Shown in pieces: positions 1 to 9,043 of a stretch of DNA of 64,000 nt. Made by a program: the position numbers and the translations under genes. The DNA is from Paragonimus skrjabini miyazakii. Taxonomy: Eukaryota > Platyhelminthes > Trematoda > Plagiorchiida > Troglotrematidae. The notes beneath the pieces were generated by a model. That model saw nothing but the letters and a program-made list of their open reading frames with translations. It made no database searches and was not told where the DNA came from. Position 1 is the first letter of the stretch. The number at the start of each line of letters is the position of its first letter. The DNA is taken from positions 162,617 to 226,616 of the forward strand of contig JTDE01000198.1 in the NCBI GenBank assembly GCA_014338405.1. The letters run 5' to 3'.

Positions 1-1490
1 AATGTCTTTCTAACAGATGTAAAAATTCATGGAATCATGAAGAACACTTTGGCTCCAGATGCTTCATACCTCCACACCATAATGTTTGGATGTGTCAGTG
101 TTGAATGATCAATACATTTATGTTACTCCCTAACTGAGAAACGTCTCCTTTGTGTGAAATGTACCATTCGGTATTTGGAATTATTTGTAACATTTCGAGT
201 TACTCAAGTGCAATAAACGAAGCTAATGAGCCCGAAACTACTTTGAAGAGAGCTCCTCCCTCTGTACATGTTATTGTTTTAGGCAAAGCAACCAATAATG
301 CGGATGAACATCTTTCAGATGAATGTTTCATCACATTATCGGGGATTGACATCGATTTAAAAGAGATATCATTTTAACTTGTTTTCATGAGTATAAAAAA
401 TAATTACACAAAAATCCAAAGCACGTGATATACATTGTAAATGTATTGGGTATATATATCTATTTTTGAAAACAGAAAAGACATACGTTTGATTCTGTTT
501 ATAAAACCAATGAGTTCAAAAGTTTGTATGTCCAACTTTGCAAGAATTTTCTCGTACTCCGTAACTCCACAAATTAACCAGCTGGATCATTTGTGATCTA
601 ACAAAATTGTTCTTCAATACTTTACATTGAACACAACTACAATGAGGCAGTTAACATTTGTAAACGTCAAACGACGGTTGATTAATTTAAGACCAAGCCA
701 ATTCGTGCATTTAAACCATTTTTGTTTATATGTTAAATTCCTAACGTAAGTTTCCATTGGATTATTACGTATTAAACATTAAGGATGTTTTTGCACTTTA
801 TAATGAATTGAAATGAATTTCCTTCATGTTGCTCACCGATGTGGTTACTGCGGTTATATCAAAAGTAGACAGATCGATATCCATTCATGTGTATTAACGT
901 TCCGGCTAAACGACTGCACAACTGCACACAAATTTATCTCACCTCGTGGAGGTTTGCCTTAGGTTATTATGTGTGTATATGTATGTACAGGCAGCGTAGT
1001 AATCCATTTTCATTTGTTTCTGCCGTGTGTTGGATAATTTCCAAATATGAGTAAAAAAAGAGCATAAAATTGGATGTACAGAAAGCGAATGATGTTCATG
1101 AAGGTAATTGCTTGTCTTGGTTAAATAGTACGTCGACAGTCTGACAGATTACTTGTGACAGTGAATTTTGTATTTGTCTATCCAACTTGCAAGATGTGTT
1201 TTCAATCACTTCTGTATTGTTGGGAACCAGTGGTACATTTCTTGAAGGGTTCTGTGGTGTATGGGGCGTTGAACTTGGTGTTTCATTGTGAGCAGATTGG
1301 AACTGCAAACTACCAACCACTTCGTTCATTTGATATTTAAACACCAAAAGTCAGTCTTCTAAGCATTCAGTCTCATTTATCTAGAAATTTTCTTGCAAAA
1401 GCTTTCGTTGATTAAGTTAATGTCTCCCGACAAGCACCTAAAATGTCATGCTTGCATTCTATTGTCTACCGTTATATCAAAAGATCAAAA
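1..1490. other. No recognised gene
   Basis: AT-rich sequence with only short ORFs. The longest, 75 codons at 150-377 (+) and 83 codons at 1096-1347 (-), show no domain I recognise and have no convincing splice context. I see no element termini here. Confidence 0.5.
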
Positions 1491-1551
1491 CTAGTTAACG
1501 TGCACGGATTGAATTTGAAGTGATGATTATTACACGACTGATGTGTTCACC
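1491..1551 (+). repeat. 5' direct repeat of the gypsy element (LTR remnant)
   Basis: It pairs with 4771-4831. The two 61-bp stretches match through ACGGATTGAATTTGAAGTG, then ATTATTACA, then TGTTCACC. Outside this block similarity fades, so true LTR borders cannot be set. Confidence 0.6.
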
Positions 1552-1853
1552 AACTAGCGGAGGGAATCCTGCCAACAAACACAGAAAGGGTGTTCTTGCT
1601 ACGCCTACCCGGCGACCTTGACGCCAAGAACCTCGAAAGGGTTGAATCAGCTATCAGCCGACCAGCACAATATTGCGTCGCGGCACGGGCGATCAGCCAC
1701 AGTAACAGCCCCTCGAAGTATAGAATAGGCTCGGATTGGTACCGGGGACCTAGCTATTTGCGGTATGGAGGCAGCGAGCGGCAACCTCGGTTGAACAAAT
1801 CGCTATAGACAGTAACCGAACTGCCAACGCATTCTTAAACTAATGGTGACAAA

Positions 1854-2417
1854 ATGCCGACAAAGGACTGGATCATTGCACCCGTTGCAACAGCCGCATA
1901 CCATATAGAGCACAGTTTTTTGGTAAGCCCCAGCCTTCCGTTCTGTGTTATAGTTGGAATGGATTTGCTGAGTCGTCTTTGGTGCAAATTCGATCTGCAA
2001 AACCTTCGGCTGAGGAGCCTGTTCGACACCCCTCATTTAACACCTACGTCCAAAATTCCGTCAGAATCCGACTTCTGTGTTCATGTCGCCATGAGCCCTT
2101 TCGAAATGAATCGCCAAATTAGTGAGATGATTCAGTTGAGTGGGGTTTCTGATAACTCGCAAAATGCCCAATGTTTGAATTCAATAAATAAAAATCGGCC
2201 ACGTGTGTTTGCGTGGGATGGAGCAAGACTAGGTCGCACAAACATTCTAAGGCATGGCATTAATACGGCGGACGCGCCACCAATTAAAATACCCCCACGC
2301 AGGACACCTGCGCACCTCCAGGATAAGTTACATAAGATGGTTGATGACATGCCACAGAAAAACGTGATTCGACCGTCGAATTCTACACGGGCTGCCCCAA
2401 TAATCCTGGTAAAATAA
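1854..2417 (+). pseudogene. Gypsy pol fragment: protease C-terminus and RT N-terminus
   Basis: A 187-codon open stretch. Residues about 29-60 contain the protease tail pattern VGMDLLSRL followed by KFDLQNLRL, as in the flap and C-terminal helix of retropepsins where ILG/VGMDLL precedes a conserved D..L. No catalytic D[ST]G is visible upstream. The last third (GINTADAPPIKIPPRRTP through MPQKNVIRPSNS) is the start of a gypsy RT, where the template grip begins with H.I.T....P and R..P. The frame ends at a TAA about 2415, and RT continues in other frames, so this piece is a broken part of one polyprotein. Confidence 0.75.
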
Positions 2418-3260
2418 AAGTGGTCACCTGCGATTATGCACCGACTACAGAGAGCCCAATCAAGTGAAAAAGAAAGACGCATTCCCATTACCCAGATTCG
2501 ACGACCTGATTAAGGCTGTCGGTGGAGCCACGTATTTTAGCATGTTAGATATGGCGTCAAGCTATTAGCAATTCGAGGTCGAAGAAAACCACCGAGTTAA
2601 GACGGTTTTTGCCGTACCATCAGGACTGTATGAGTTCGAAGTTATGCCCTTCAGATTATCAAACGTCCCCGCGACGTTTCAACGTTCAATGCAGAAAGAA
2701 CTACATGAATTGATTCTCACACCTCGCTTAGTGTACCTGGATGATGTCATAATCCACAAAAAGTTTGAACCAGAGCACATGAGCAATTTGGAGTCCATGT
2801 TGAACCGCCTGGCAGAAGTTTTTTCAAAACTGAAGCCCTCAAAATATCACTTCCTGATCGAAGAGATAACATTCCTGGTGCGCGTAATCTCTTGGTAAGG
2901 TATCCGCACAGACCAAAGAAAGACGGAACAAATTCGATCTTAGCCATCGCCGAAGGATGCTAACGAGCCGATGGGTCCCCTATGACTAGCATCCTATTGT
3001 CACCGCTTCATCACTGATTTTGCTCGCATTTACACCCTCACGATCAGACTGGTGCAAAAGAATTAGGAATTCACGTAGACAGAAAAGTACGACCCTGCTT
3101 TTAAATCAGTACGAGGAGCTCTGTACACGGTGCCATTGCTAGCTTTTCTTGACCTGTCACCGAAGGTCGGGGAGTTTGTTTTGGATAATGATACAAGCGA
3201 CAGTGCAACCGGAGAGGCCCTCTCGTAACGAGGACAGGACGGTAAGGAACGGGTGATAGT
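2418..3260 (+). pseudogene. Gypsy RT palm and RNase H remnants
   Basis: RT continues after a frameshift. FPLPRFDDLI and FSMLDMASSY are the fingers/palm with the first catalytic Asp, followed by an in-frame TAG near 2565. VMPFRLSNVPATFQ and VYLDDVII (about 2731-2751) form the palm with the YxDD box, here YLDD. The open frame 2644-2898 covers this part. Further on, FVLDNDTSDSATGEALS (about 3175-3230) is the start of RNase H with its D.S.....A pattern. Stops and frameshifts make the product non-functional. Confidence 0.8.
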
Positions 3261-3639
3261 GTATGGTGGCCGGTGTTTAATTAATAATTAAATACGATTT
3301 CGTATGTGAACACAGACCCAGCAGATTACATTCTAACGCTGACTTACTATCGAGGCGTCCGGCGCGCAATCATGGCGACCGTCCGTCTTGTACTACGTAA
3401 CACGTGGCGCTGATCAACCTACAGAGCGCGGAATAAATTCACTGAGAGCAGGCTCAAACAACAGATCTCGAGATTGCGCTAAACTATGAAAGTTGTCGGA
3501 ATAATGGTAGGAAACCAACAAGCAAGGAAATGGAAGGAAAAGGCTTAAAATTTTGCTGCCTCTGGGCGTTATGGGAACAGGTCAGGATGGCGGAGGAATA
3601 CTATTTATCCAATACGGACCCGCTTATATAAGAAGAATT

Positions 3640-4620
3640 GTGGTCCCTCAATCAATAGCTCGTGACGTTCTTACTGAATTGCACTGGAAGCTCAGTCATT
3701 GGGACTAAATAATTTTGGTGGCCGCATCAGCGGAGAGATGTCATACTGTTATTCCAAACGTGCGAAAAATGCGGTACCTTCAAAAGTATTCAAATAAAAC
3801 GTCGAGTGCCGTTACAAGTTGTGACTGCAGGATACCCTAGCAAATTAATCGCCGTAGATATCGTGGGGCCGTTGCTTGAAACAGCGCGAAATGATCGGTA
3901 CATCTTAGTAGTGGTAGATAACTTCACCAAATGGTGCGAAGCAGTCCCGCTTGCGCAGGTGGGTATATCGATGGTAACAACTGTCGACCACTGGGTTTGT
4001 CTTTGAGTAGCCCCTAACCAACTTCATTCAGAGCAGGGCTTCTGCTTTGATAGCTCTTTGGTTCGCGAAGTGTATAGACTGCTAGGAATAAATAAAACGC
4101 GAACTACAGCTTACCATTCGCAGGGCAATGGACAGGTGGAAGGAAGAACCGGTCCCCCAAAAGTTTCCTCAAGGATTTCACAGGGTAGAATGTCACCGAA
4201 TGGGACTTAGCTACGCCAACGTGTATGCTAGCTTATCGCAGTGTTATTCAGTCATCGATTGATCAAGCTCCACATTTCCTGTTTACCGGACGAGTAATGA
4301 GATTACTCTCAGATGCCAGACTACCGCTTACGCAGCAACGGCAACTTCCAGTTGCACAATACATAAGCAACCTTCTTGGTATACTCTGGCGGACCCACCA
4401 GATTGCACGATCTGGACGTCTCACGGGCATCAGAAGAACTATTATGATAAGAAAGTATTCGGAGTTTCCTTGGAGGTTGGCGAAAGAGTGTTGCTACACA
4501 ACACGGTTCCGAGCCCGGGTGTCCAGGCGAAGATGCACATATAATGGAAAAGACCGCATGTTGTTGAACGAATACTTTCGGAGGTGACCTATCAGGTTAG
4601 CGAACTGACAGGAACTGACA
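3640..4620 (+). pseudogene. Gypsy integrase remnant
   Basis: An HHCC-like zinc finger is readable around 3660-3785 (LH....SH and C..C in QTCEKCGTF). The core follows with DIVGPL (first catalytic Asp, about 3858), DNFTKWCEAVPL, then HSEQGFCF, where the usual second Asp of HSDQG is Glu, and YHSQGNGQVEG with the catalytic Glu. Around 4500-4620 the VGERVLL and VVERILSEVTYQV strings match the GPY/F-like C-terminal part. Several frameshifts and stops interrupt it. The D-to-E change and the breaks indicate an inactive integrase. Confidence 0.78.
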
Positions 4621-4770
4621 GTCGGCCAGACACACAGACTGCGGTCCGTGGGCCATTTTGGATGTTCTCGAGGTCGGGATGAAAGTCGAAGTTCCGAACG
4701 TGTTAGACACAGGTGAGACACCAGGGACTTTACTCAGATGGGAGGGTAATTGTGTGACGTGTGATCGAAA

Positions 4771-4831
4771 CTATTTAACACACACGGATTGAATTTGAAG
4801 TGGTAATTATTACAAGGTTGCCTTGTTCACC
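4771..4831 (+). repeat. 3' direct repeat of the gypsy element (LTR remnant)
   Basis: It pairs with 1491-1551 and lies just downstream of the integrase tail and a purine-rich tract, as a 3' LTR should. Confidence 0.6.
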
Positions 4832-5714
4832 TTTCTGACGTCTACGTGAACGTCGTGCACGAGAACCTTGAGTCAACCGACAGTCAGACAAGCAAGAAGG
4901 TCAGCTAAATTCGAACTAATGCTGCGTGTTGCTTAATACATTTCTGGACACAATCCCTATCTGCTCTTCTGCTTGTATGTTACACAACCACTGAAGTCAT
5001 CGGTAATTTCAGTTGTTTCTCATATTAACATACGAATGAAATGTAGAAAGAGTAGCAGCTCACGCGGCACCACAATGTAACGTTTGTCATGGAATTGCTC
5101 ATAATTTCAAAACCGACTTGCTCCTTTTTGTTCTTCATTCCTCTACGTCCCAATTTACCTAGCAGAAAAACTGCAGTTTCGATGAATGAGGCAAATATAG
5201 CAGAATGAACTTTAAACTTCCTTTACTGTTCTGATTCAGACCTTTGTAGCGTAATCAATTCATTTAATACGTTTAGCTGAAATAGTGTGGCTTTTTGTTG
5301 AAGGTTTCGAAACACAGAATGTTGTGCTTCGTTAACGATATTGCTCCCGTTTATTTTGGCGGATGAGCCCAAGCACATCAACAGATGCAGTTATCTATTT
5401 CCTATTCGTTTACATTGGACGGTATATCCAAAGTTTCGTTCTCACAAAACGGTACGATTCAAATTTGCAGTGACTTACACCTCGTCAATGTGTTTGCCAT
5501 CCTCTGGTCATTTTATTCTGTGATGCATGAAAGACAGATAAGGCTTTCCATGTTTCCATTTTCATTCGAGCAGAAAGAAGACATTTATTGCTCAACATTG
5601 GCGTTGATGGATTCCAGCGTGGACTGTTCGAGAAATCCTGCCGGAGCAGTCGATCCCCTGGATCATTTGGTGGATTCCATATGAGAAAGTGAAACGGGTG
5701 GATAACCAAGTCCG
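4832..5714. other. No recognised gene
   Basis: Short overlapping ORFs on both strands (largest 99 codons at 5385-5684) show no known domain. I see nothing supportable here. Confidence 0.4.
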
Positions 5715-5870
5715 AATGTGAAATTTCCGAGCTTCTGGCGTGACTTCGTACTACAGCTGGTAGAGCGTTTGCCGCGGTGAGGCATGGTGTTTCCGTCGCT
5801 GGTTTGAATCCAACCGAAGCCCCGACTTTTCACAGTTGAGTCTCATCTAAAATCATAAGTCGGCTGCATT
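5715..5870 (+). repeat. tRNA-derived SINE, family 2
   Basis: The head carries a tRNA-like A box at about 5754-5766 (AGCTGGTAGAGCG) and a B box at 5801-5811 (GGTTTGAATCC), 35 bp apart, i.e. internal Pol III promoters. The body downstream shares the string CATGGTGTTTC, then GCTGGTT, then AACCGA with the copy at 37850-38045. It is not a functional tRNA gene, because no matching acceptor stem is visible. Its 3' limit is uncertain. Confidence 0.6.
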
Positions 5871-6065
5871 ACTCATTAGTAATATATTGCGATATCATCA
5901 AAAGTCAAAACGTGGCGAACAAGCTCGTTTTCGGTGTATCATCTTCAGGCCAAGTACAACACAATAAATAGGAAATCAGTTGTCAAGTCAGGGTTTTGTA
6001 AAATTTAATACAGTGTGAATCTAATGTCATTTTGGGATTACGGACATGGTTACTGTGGTGCCGTG

Positions 6066-6490
6066 TCAAGTGTTCCAAAGACGGCAGGCCATGGTAACTT
6101 CAGCGCTTGAACAAAAGACTTCTGCGCACACAGATAAGGGTTTCGCAGCCGGATTCCGATCGCCTCCGCAGCAGCCAAAATGCGACATTTCACACCTCTG
6201 GTGTGAACACGTGTGACAAGGTAGATCGGCTTGAATGTGAACATCCACATTGACTCTGTGACCCGTATCAACTAGGTGGGCCAAAATTGCGCTGGAAATC
6301 TTTCGTTGTTGTCCGGTTGTCAGCCAAGCTGGATGGTGCTCGCGTATTCTTTCCGACAAGCGCCTTGTTGTGCGACCAATGTTACCTGCTCCACAGGAAC
6401 AAGCGAATGAATAGATACAAAACGAGGTGGCACCACTAGGCACTGCATCTTTGAGTTGAAGGCCTACAGCTGGCTTAGAGGAGAACGTTA
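6066..6490 (-). pseudogene. Penelope-like element B: GIY-YIG endonuclease end
   Basis: On the minus strand an open frame of about 140 codons ends a Penelope-like polyprotein. It reads FACSCGAGNIGRTTRR, then EHHPAWL, then SSAILAHLVDTGH, the GIY-YIG endonuclease of these elements with its upstream C.CG and downstream EH.P.WL and AI..H....H signatures. The usual Tyr of the YIGRT motif is Asn (GNIGRT), which would weaken or abolish nicking. No RT of the same family lies directly upstream, because element A follows. The element is therefore a 5'-truncated relic, in the same orientation as element A. Confidence 0.8.
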
Positions 6491-6505
6491 ATCTTAGTTG
6501 TGCAG

Positions 6506-6540
6506 CGATATGTTAACAATTCATTTACTATCATCAGTCA
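6506..6540 (-). ncRNA. Decayed Penelope-type hammerhead motif, copy A
   Basis: On the minus strand CTGATGA (6531-6537) is followed by an 8-nt hairpin position, GAAT in place of GAAA, the palindrome TGTTAACA, and UCG at the predicted cleavage side. Stem I closes with TGA/TCG-type pairs. Two positions depart from consensus, so activity is doubtful. Minimal type I hammerheads are known from Penelope-like terminal repeats. Confidence 0.5.
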
Positions 6541-6983
6541 CAAATGTAAAACATGCAAGTTATATATATCATGCAGACAAGGACAGACAGGGATTAGACA
6601 CGCATACATACACATCAAGTATTATGTATTCACGACCATGGCAACCCGATAGACTGCCTCAACCACTTTTGTGCACATAACGTCAGCTGGTGGGTTCGGA
6701 TGAGTATCGGTTCGCAGAAAGTTAATAGCTGCGGGTTTCGATTGCGCAACAGTAACTTGAATTAATTTAATGGGTCAATATGGTGACCTGTTGTCATGAG
6801 GTGTTTAGCAATCGATGACGTTGGACTTCGAGCCGTCAGTGTAATAAGTTGAAGCTGGTGTTTCATGTGTTGTTTCAACCACTTCGGAATGTGTTCGGCG
6901 ACTCACAGAGATAGTCATCGATCTGTTCTGCCTATGTAAACGTTACTGCAACTGCAAGTGAACTGGTAAACAACATGGGAGGC
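6540..6983 (+). repeat. Inverted repeat, left arm (Penelope element A)
   Basis: About 443 bp is reverse-complementary to 8601-9043 with only four mismatches found by eye. It holds the endonuclease region and 3' untranslated sequence. Confidence 0.92.
6632..6983 (-). pseudogene. Penelope-like GIY-YIG endonuclease in the left arm
   Basis: On the minus strand about 6966-6632 reads FTCSCSNVYIGRT, then AEHIPKWL, then SIAKHLMTTGHHID, and ends in LCAQKWLRQSIGLPW. This is a whole GIY-YIG domain with C.C, YIGRT and EH.P.WL intact. Two in-frame TGA codons lie just after YIGRT. The same two stops are present in the inverted copy at 8601-9043, so the inactivation preceded the duplication. Confidence 0.82.
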
Positions 6984-7326
6984 GATTGACGAGGACTGGT
7001 CCTCTGGTAGTTTGAAGTGAGCGCAACTGCGCAGCCGCATACATTCGAGTCACAGCAGACTTTAATCTGTGCTTTATGTCGTTGGCTTAACGGTCACCTT
7101 TGAATGGCTAGTAAAGTTTGCCTCAGCAATTCTTGTTCCATCTGCAGTGTATCGCGAGTGCAAATACGCCGGGCTCAATGACACAATGACTTAACCAAAC
7201 CCCATTTGTATGCAATAGGGGCAAAGCTGGAAAACTGAAGATATTGACCACCTCATGTCGCTTTGCAGTGAACTAAGCGCTGTAACGTGCCATCCGCACA
7301 TCTAGTAATGAGTACATCCAAAATTG

Positions 7327-7946
7327 CTAAACCATTGTTCGATTCTTTTTCCTGAGATAAAAATAGGATGGGGTGAATATGATAAAGAATGTTGAAAACA
7401 AGTCAAAATGAAAAACGTCAATAAAAATCAAAATATCATCAACGTATCTTTTGTACAATAACGATTTAGCTATATAATCCAGGACTTGCCACTCAGTCAT
7501 TCCTAAGAAGATGTCCGCTAGTGTTGGGCCCAATGGACTATCCATAGTCACACCGTCTATCTGTTTGTAAGCAAGTCCCTCAAAATTGAAATGAATGTTT
7601 TCTGTACATAACAAAATAAGATCTTTGAGGTATTCAAGTGGAACACATAACACAGTTCTGACAGGGGATGAAGTCACATAAAAAATCAACTGTCTCACGA
7701 AGGGGAACATTTGTAAAAAGAAGGATCAATATCCATGGAATACATTACTTGGGTAGTCACCGAAGTCTTTTCCAGGATTTCAGCTAATTCGAAGGAGTCC
7801 TTCATACAATGTGAGAATAAAGCTTTATGAATAGGATCCAAAATGTCCACTAGCCAACGAGCAACCTTATGGTAAGCGGAATTGTTCATGCACAAGATCG
7901 TGCGTAGAGGTGTACCATTCTTGTGTATTTTTGGAGCAACTCTCAA
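7327..7946 (-). pseudogene. Penelope-like RT fingers and palm (YVDD)
   Basis: 7946-7695 (minus strand) reads RVAPKIHKNGTPLRTIL, equivalent to the YGLPKIHK.G.PLR.I motif, then ARWLVDILDPI. A frame change near 7700 leads into 7710-7327 with IDGVTMDSPLGPTLADIFLG and YKRYVDDILIFI, the palm motifs with the two catalytic Asp of YVDD. GSPLGP has become DSPLGP. Thumb-like sequence follows in broken frames to about 7000. A single frameshift separates the two readable halves, so decay is moderate. Confidence 0.85.
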
Positions 7947-7961
7947 TCGGGATGTTTCCGT

Positions 7962-8600
7962 TCAAACTGGTTTCAACTGTCTATATTGAGTTTCAGATAT
8001 GTGTCCATGTAACAACAGTATCACAAGTTGTCTTGCAACTTGCTTTTCCAACAGTATGTTGTTTTCTGCTGTCTGCTCCACCTTGAAATTTATCTGATCT
8101 TCCAAAATAGTGTTCATTTTTCTTAAATACTCGTCCTTCGTCAAGACGACTACACCATAGCTTTTATCCGGTTTAAGGAATACCAGATGTTATATGTCTC
8201 TTAGTTCCTTCATGGCAGGATAGTGTTACTGCTTTAGACATTAATGTTGACGAATGGGCGTCGAAAAAACTGGTTGGAGTTATCCACCAGTTTTGTACGG
8301 AACTGGATTATCTCAACAGAAGATGCAGATGACAGTTCCTTCAATTGGTCGTAAACGTATTCAAATTGAACTTGCGTCTTCAACTGGTTGACGTTCTTGG
8401 GCGTTACTCTGAACTTCAGTCCAACTGAGAGGACCTTGAATTGCGTCTGGGTAAACTTAGCGGACGAAAGGTTGCGCACATTTTTGAAACCATTTCCGTC
8501 GCTCTTCTCAGCGTTCCCTTTCACGATCAGCCGAAATGAGCCTGTGTCCTGATGAGAGCCAGTTCTCTTCAATCGCGAATGTAGCTTGCCAAACTCTTCT
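7962..8600 (-). pseudogene. Penelope-like RT, N-terminal domain and linker
   Basis: On the minus strand, 8600 to 8234 is an open frame containing VRNLSSAKFTQTQFKVLSVG followed by LKF, the conserved pre-RT segment of Penelope elements (NLS...LT..E..VL..GL.F). After a frame change, about 8170 to 7962 reads KPDKSYGVVVLTKDEYLRKM, matching the K.DKG..VVV....Y..KM segment at the start of the RT fingers. The segments are collinear with the palm fragment downstream. Confidence 0.78.
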
Positions 8601-9043
8601 GCCTCCCATGTTGTTTACCAGTTCACTTGCAGTTGCAGTAACGTTTACATAGGCAGAACAGATCGATGACTATATCTGTGAGTCGCCGAACACATTCCGA
8701 AGTGGTTGAAACAACACATGAAACACCAGCTTCAACTTATTACACTGACGGCTCGAAGTCCAACGTCATCGATTGCTAAACACCTCATGACAACAGGTCA
8801 CCATATTGACCCATTAAACTAATTCAAGTTACTGTTGCACAATCGAAACCCGCAGCTATTAACTTTCTGCGAACCGATACTCATCCGAACCCACCAGCTG
8901 ACGTTATGTGCACAAAAGTGGTTGAGGCAGTCTATCGGGTTGCCATGGTCGTGAATACATAATACTTGATGTGTATGTATGCGTGTCTAATCCCTGTCGG
9001 TCCTTGTCTGCATGATATATATAACTTGCATGTTTTACATTTC
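8601..9043 (-). repeat. Inverted repeat, right arm (Penelope element A)
   Basis: Reverse complement of 6540-6983. Homology starts exactly where the N-terminal RT frame begins (8600/8601). It stops at 9043, next to the sequence that forms the hammerhead-like motif in the left arm. This arm carries a second endonuclease remnant reading on the + strand (about 8619-8952). Confidence 0.92.

Larger units (their letters stand above)
1491..4831 (+). mobile_element. Degenerate Ty3/gypsy LTR retrotransposon
   Basis: Domains appear in the gypsy order protease tail, reverse transcriptase, RNase H, integrase zinc finger, integrase core and C-terminal tail, all on the + strand but scattered over three frames with stops. 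About 60 bp at 1491-1551 recurs in direct orientation at 4771-4831, sharing the block ACGGATTGAATTTGAAGTG. This is probably what remains of the LTRs. A purine-rich GATGGGAGGG ends near 4746, just before the 3' repeat, and could be the polypurine tract. No gag is recognisable; the short ORF at 1590-1808 may be a remnant. The element is inactive. CsRn1-like or Boudicca-like trematode lineages are plausible parents, but this is not proven. Confidence 0.82.
6506..9043 (-). mobile_element. Penelope-like element A with inverted terminal arms
   Basis: Read on the minus strand the order is an inverted terminal copy (8601-9043), N-terminal domain, RT fingers and palm, thumb, GIY-YIG endonuclease, and a 3' end with a decayed hammerhead (6506-6540). 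The coding part is split over several frames. Penelope elements often carry terminal repeats in direct or inverted order, and this copy has the inverted form with about 443-bp arms. It is inactive by frameshifts and stops, although the YVDD catalytic box survives. Confidence 0.85.

Noticed and set aside
2132..2488. 118-codon minus-strand ORF
   Set aside because: Antisense shadow of the gypsy RT.
5880..5960. CTGAAGATG...GAAA-like string on the minus strand downstream of Penelope element B
   Set aside because: It recalls motifs seen in retroelement 3' ends but lacks a CUGANGA box and a definable stem I, so it is not called a ribozyme.
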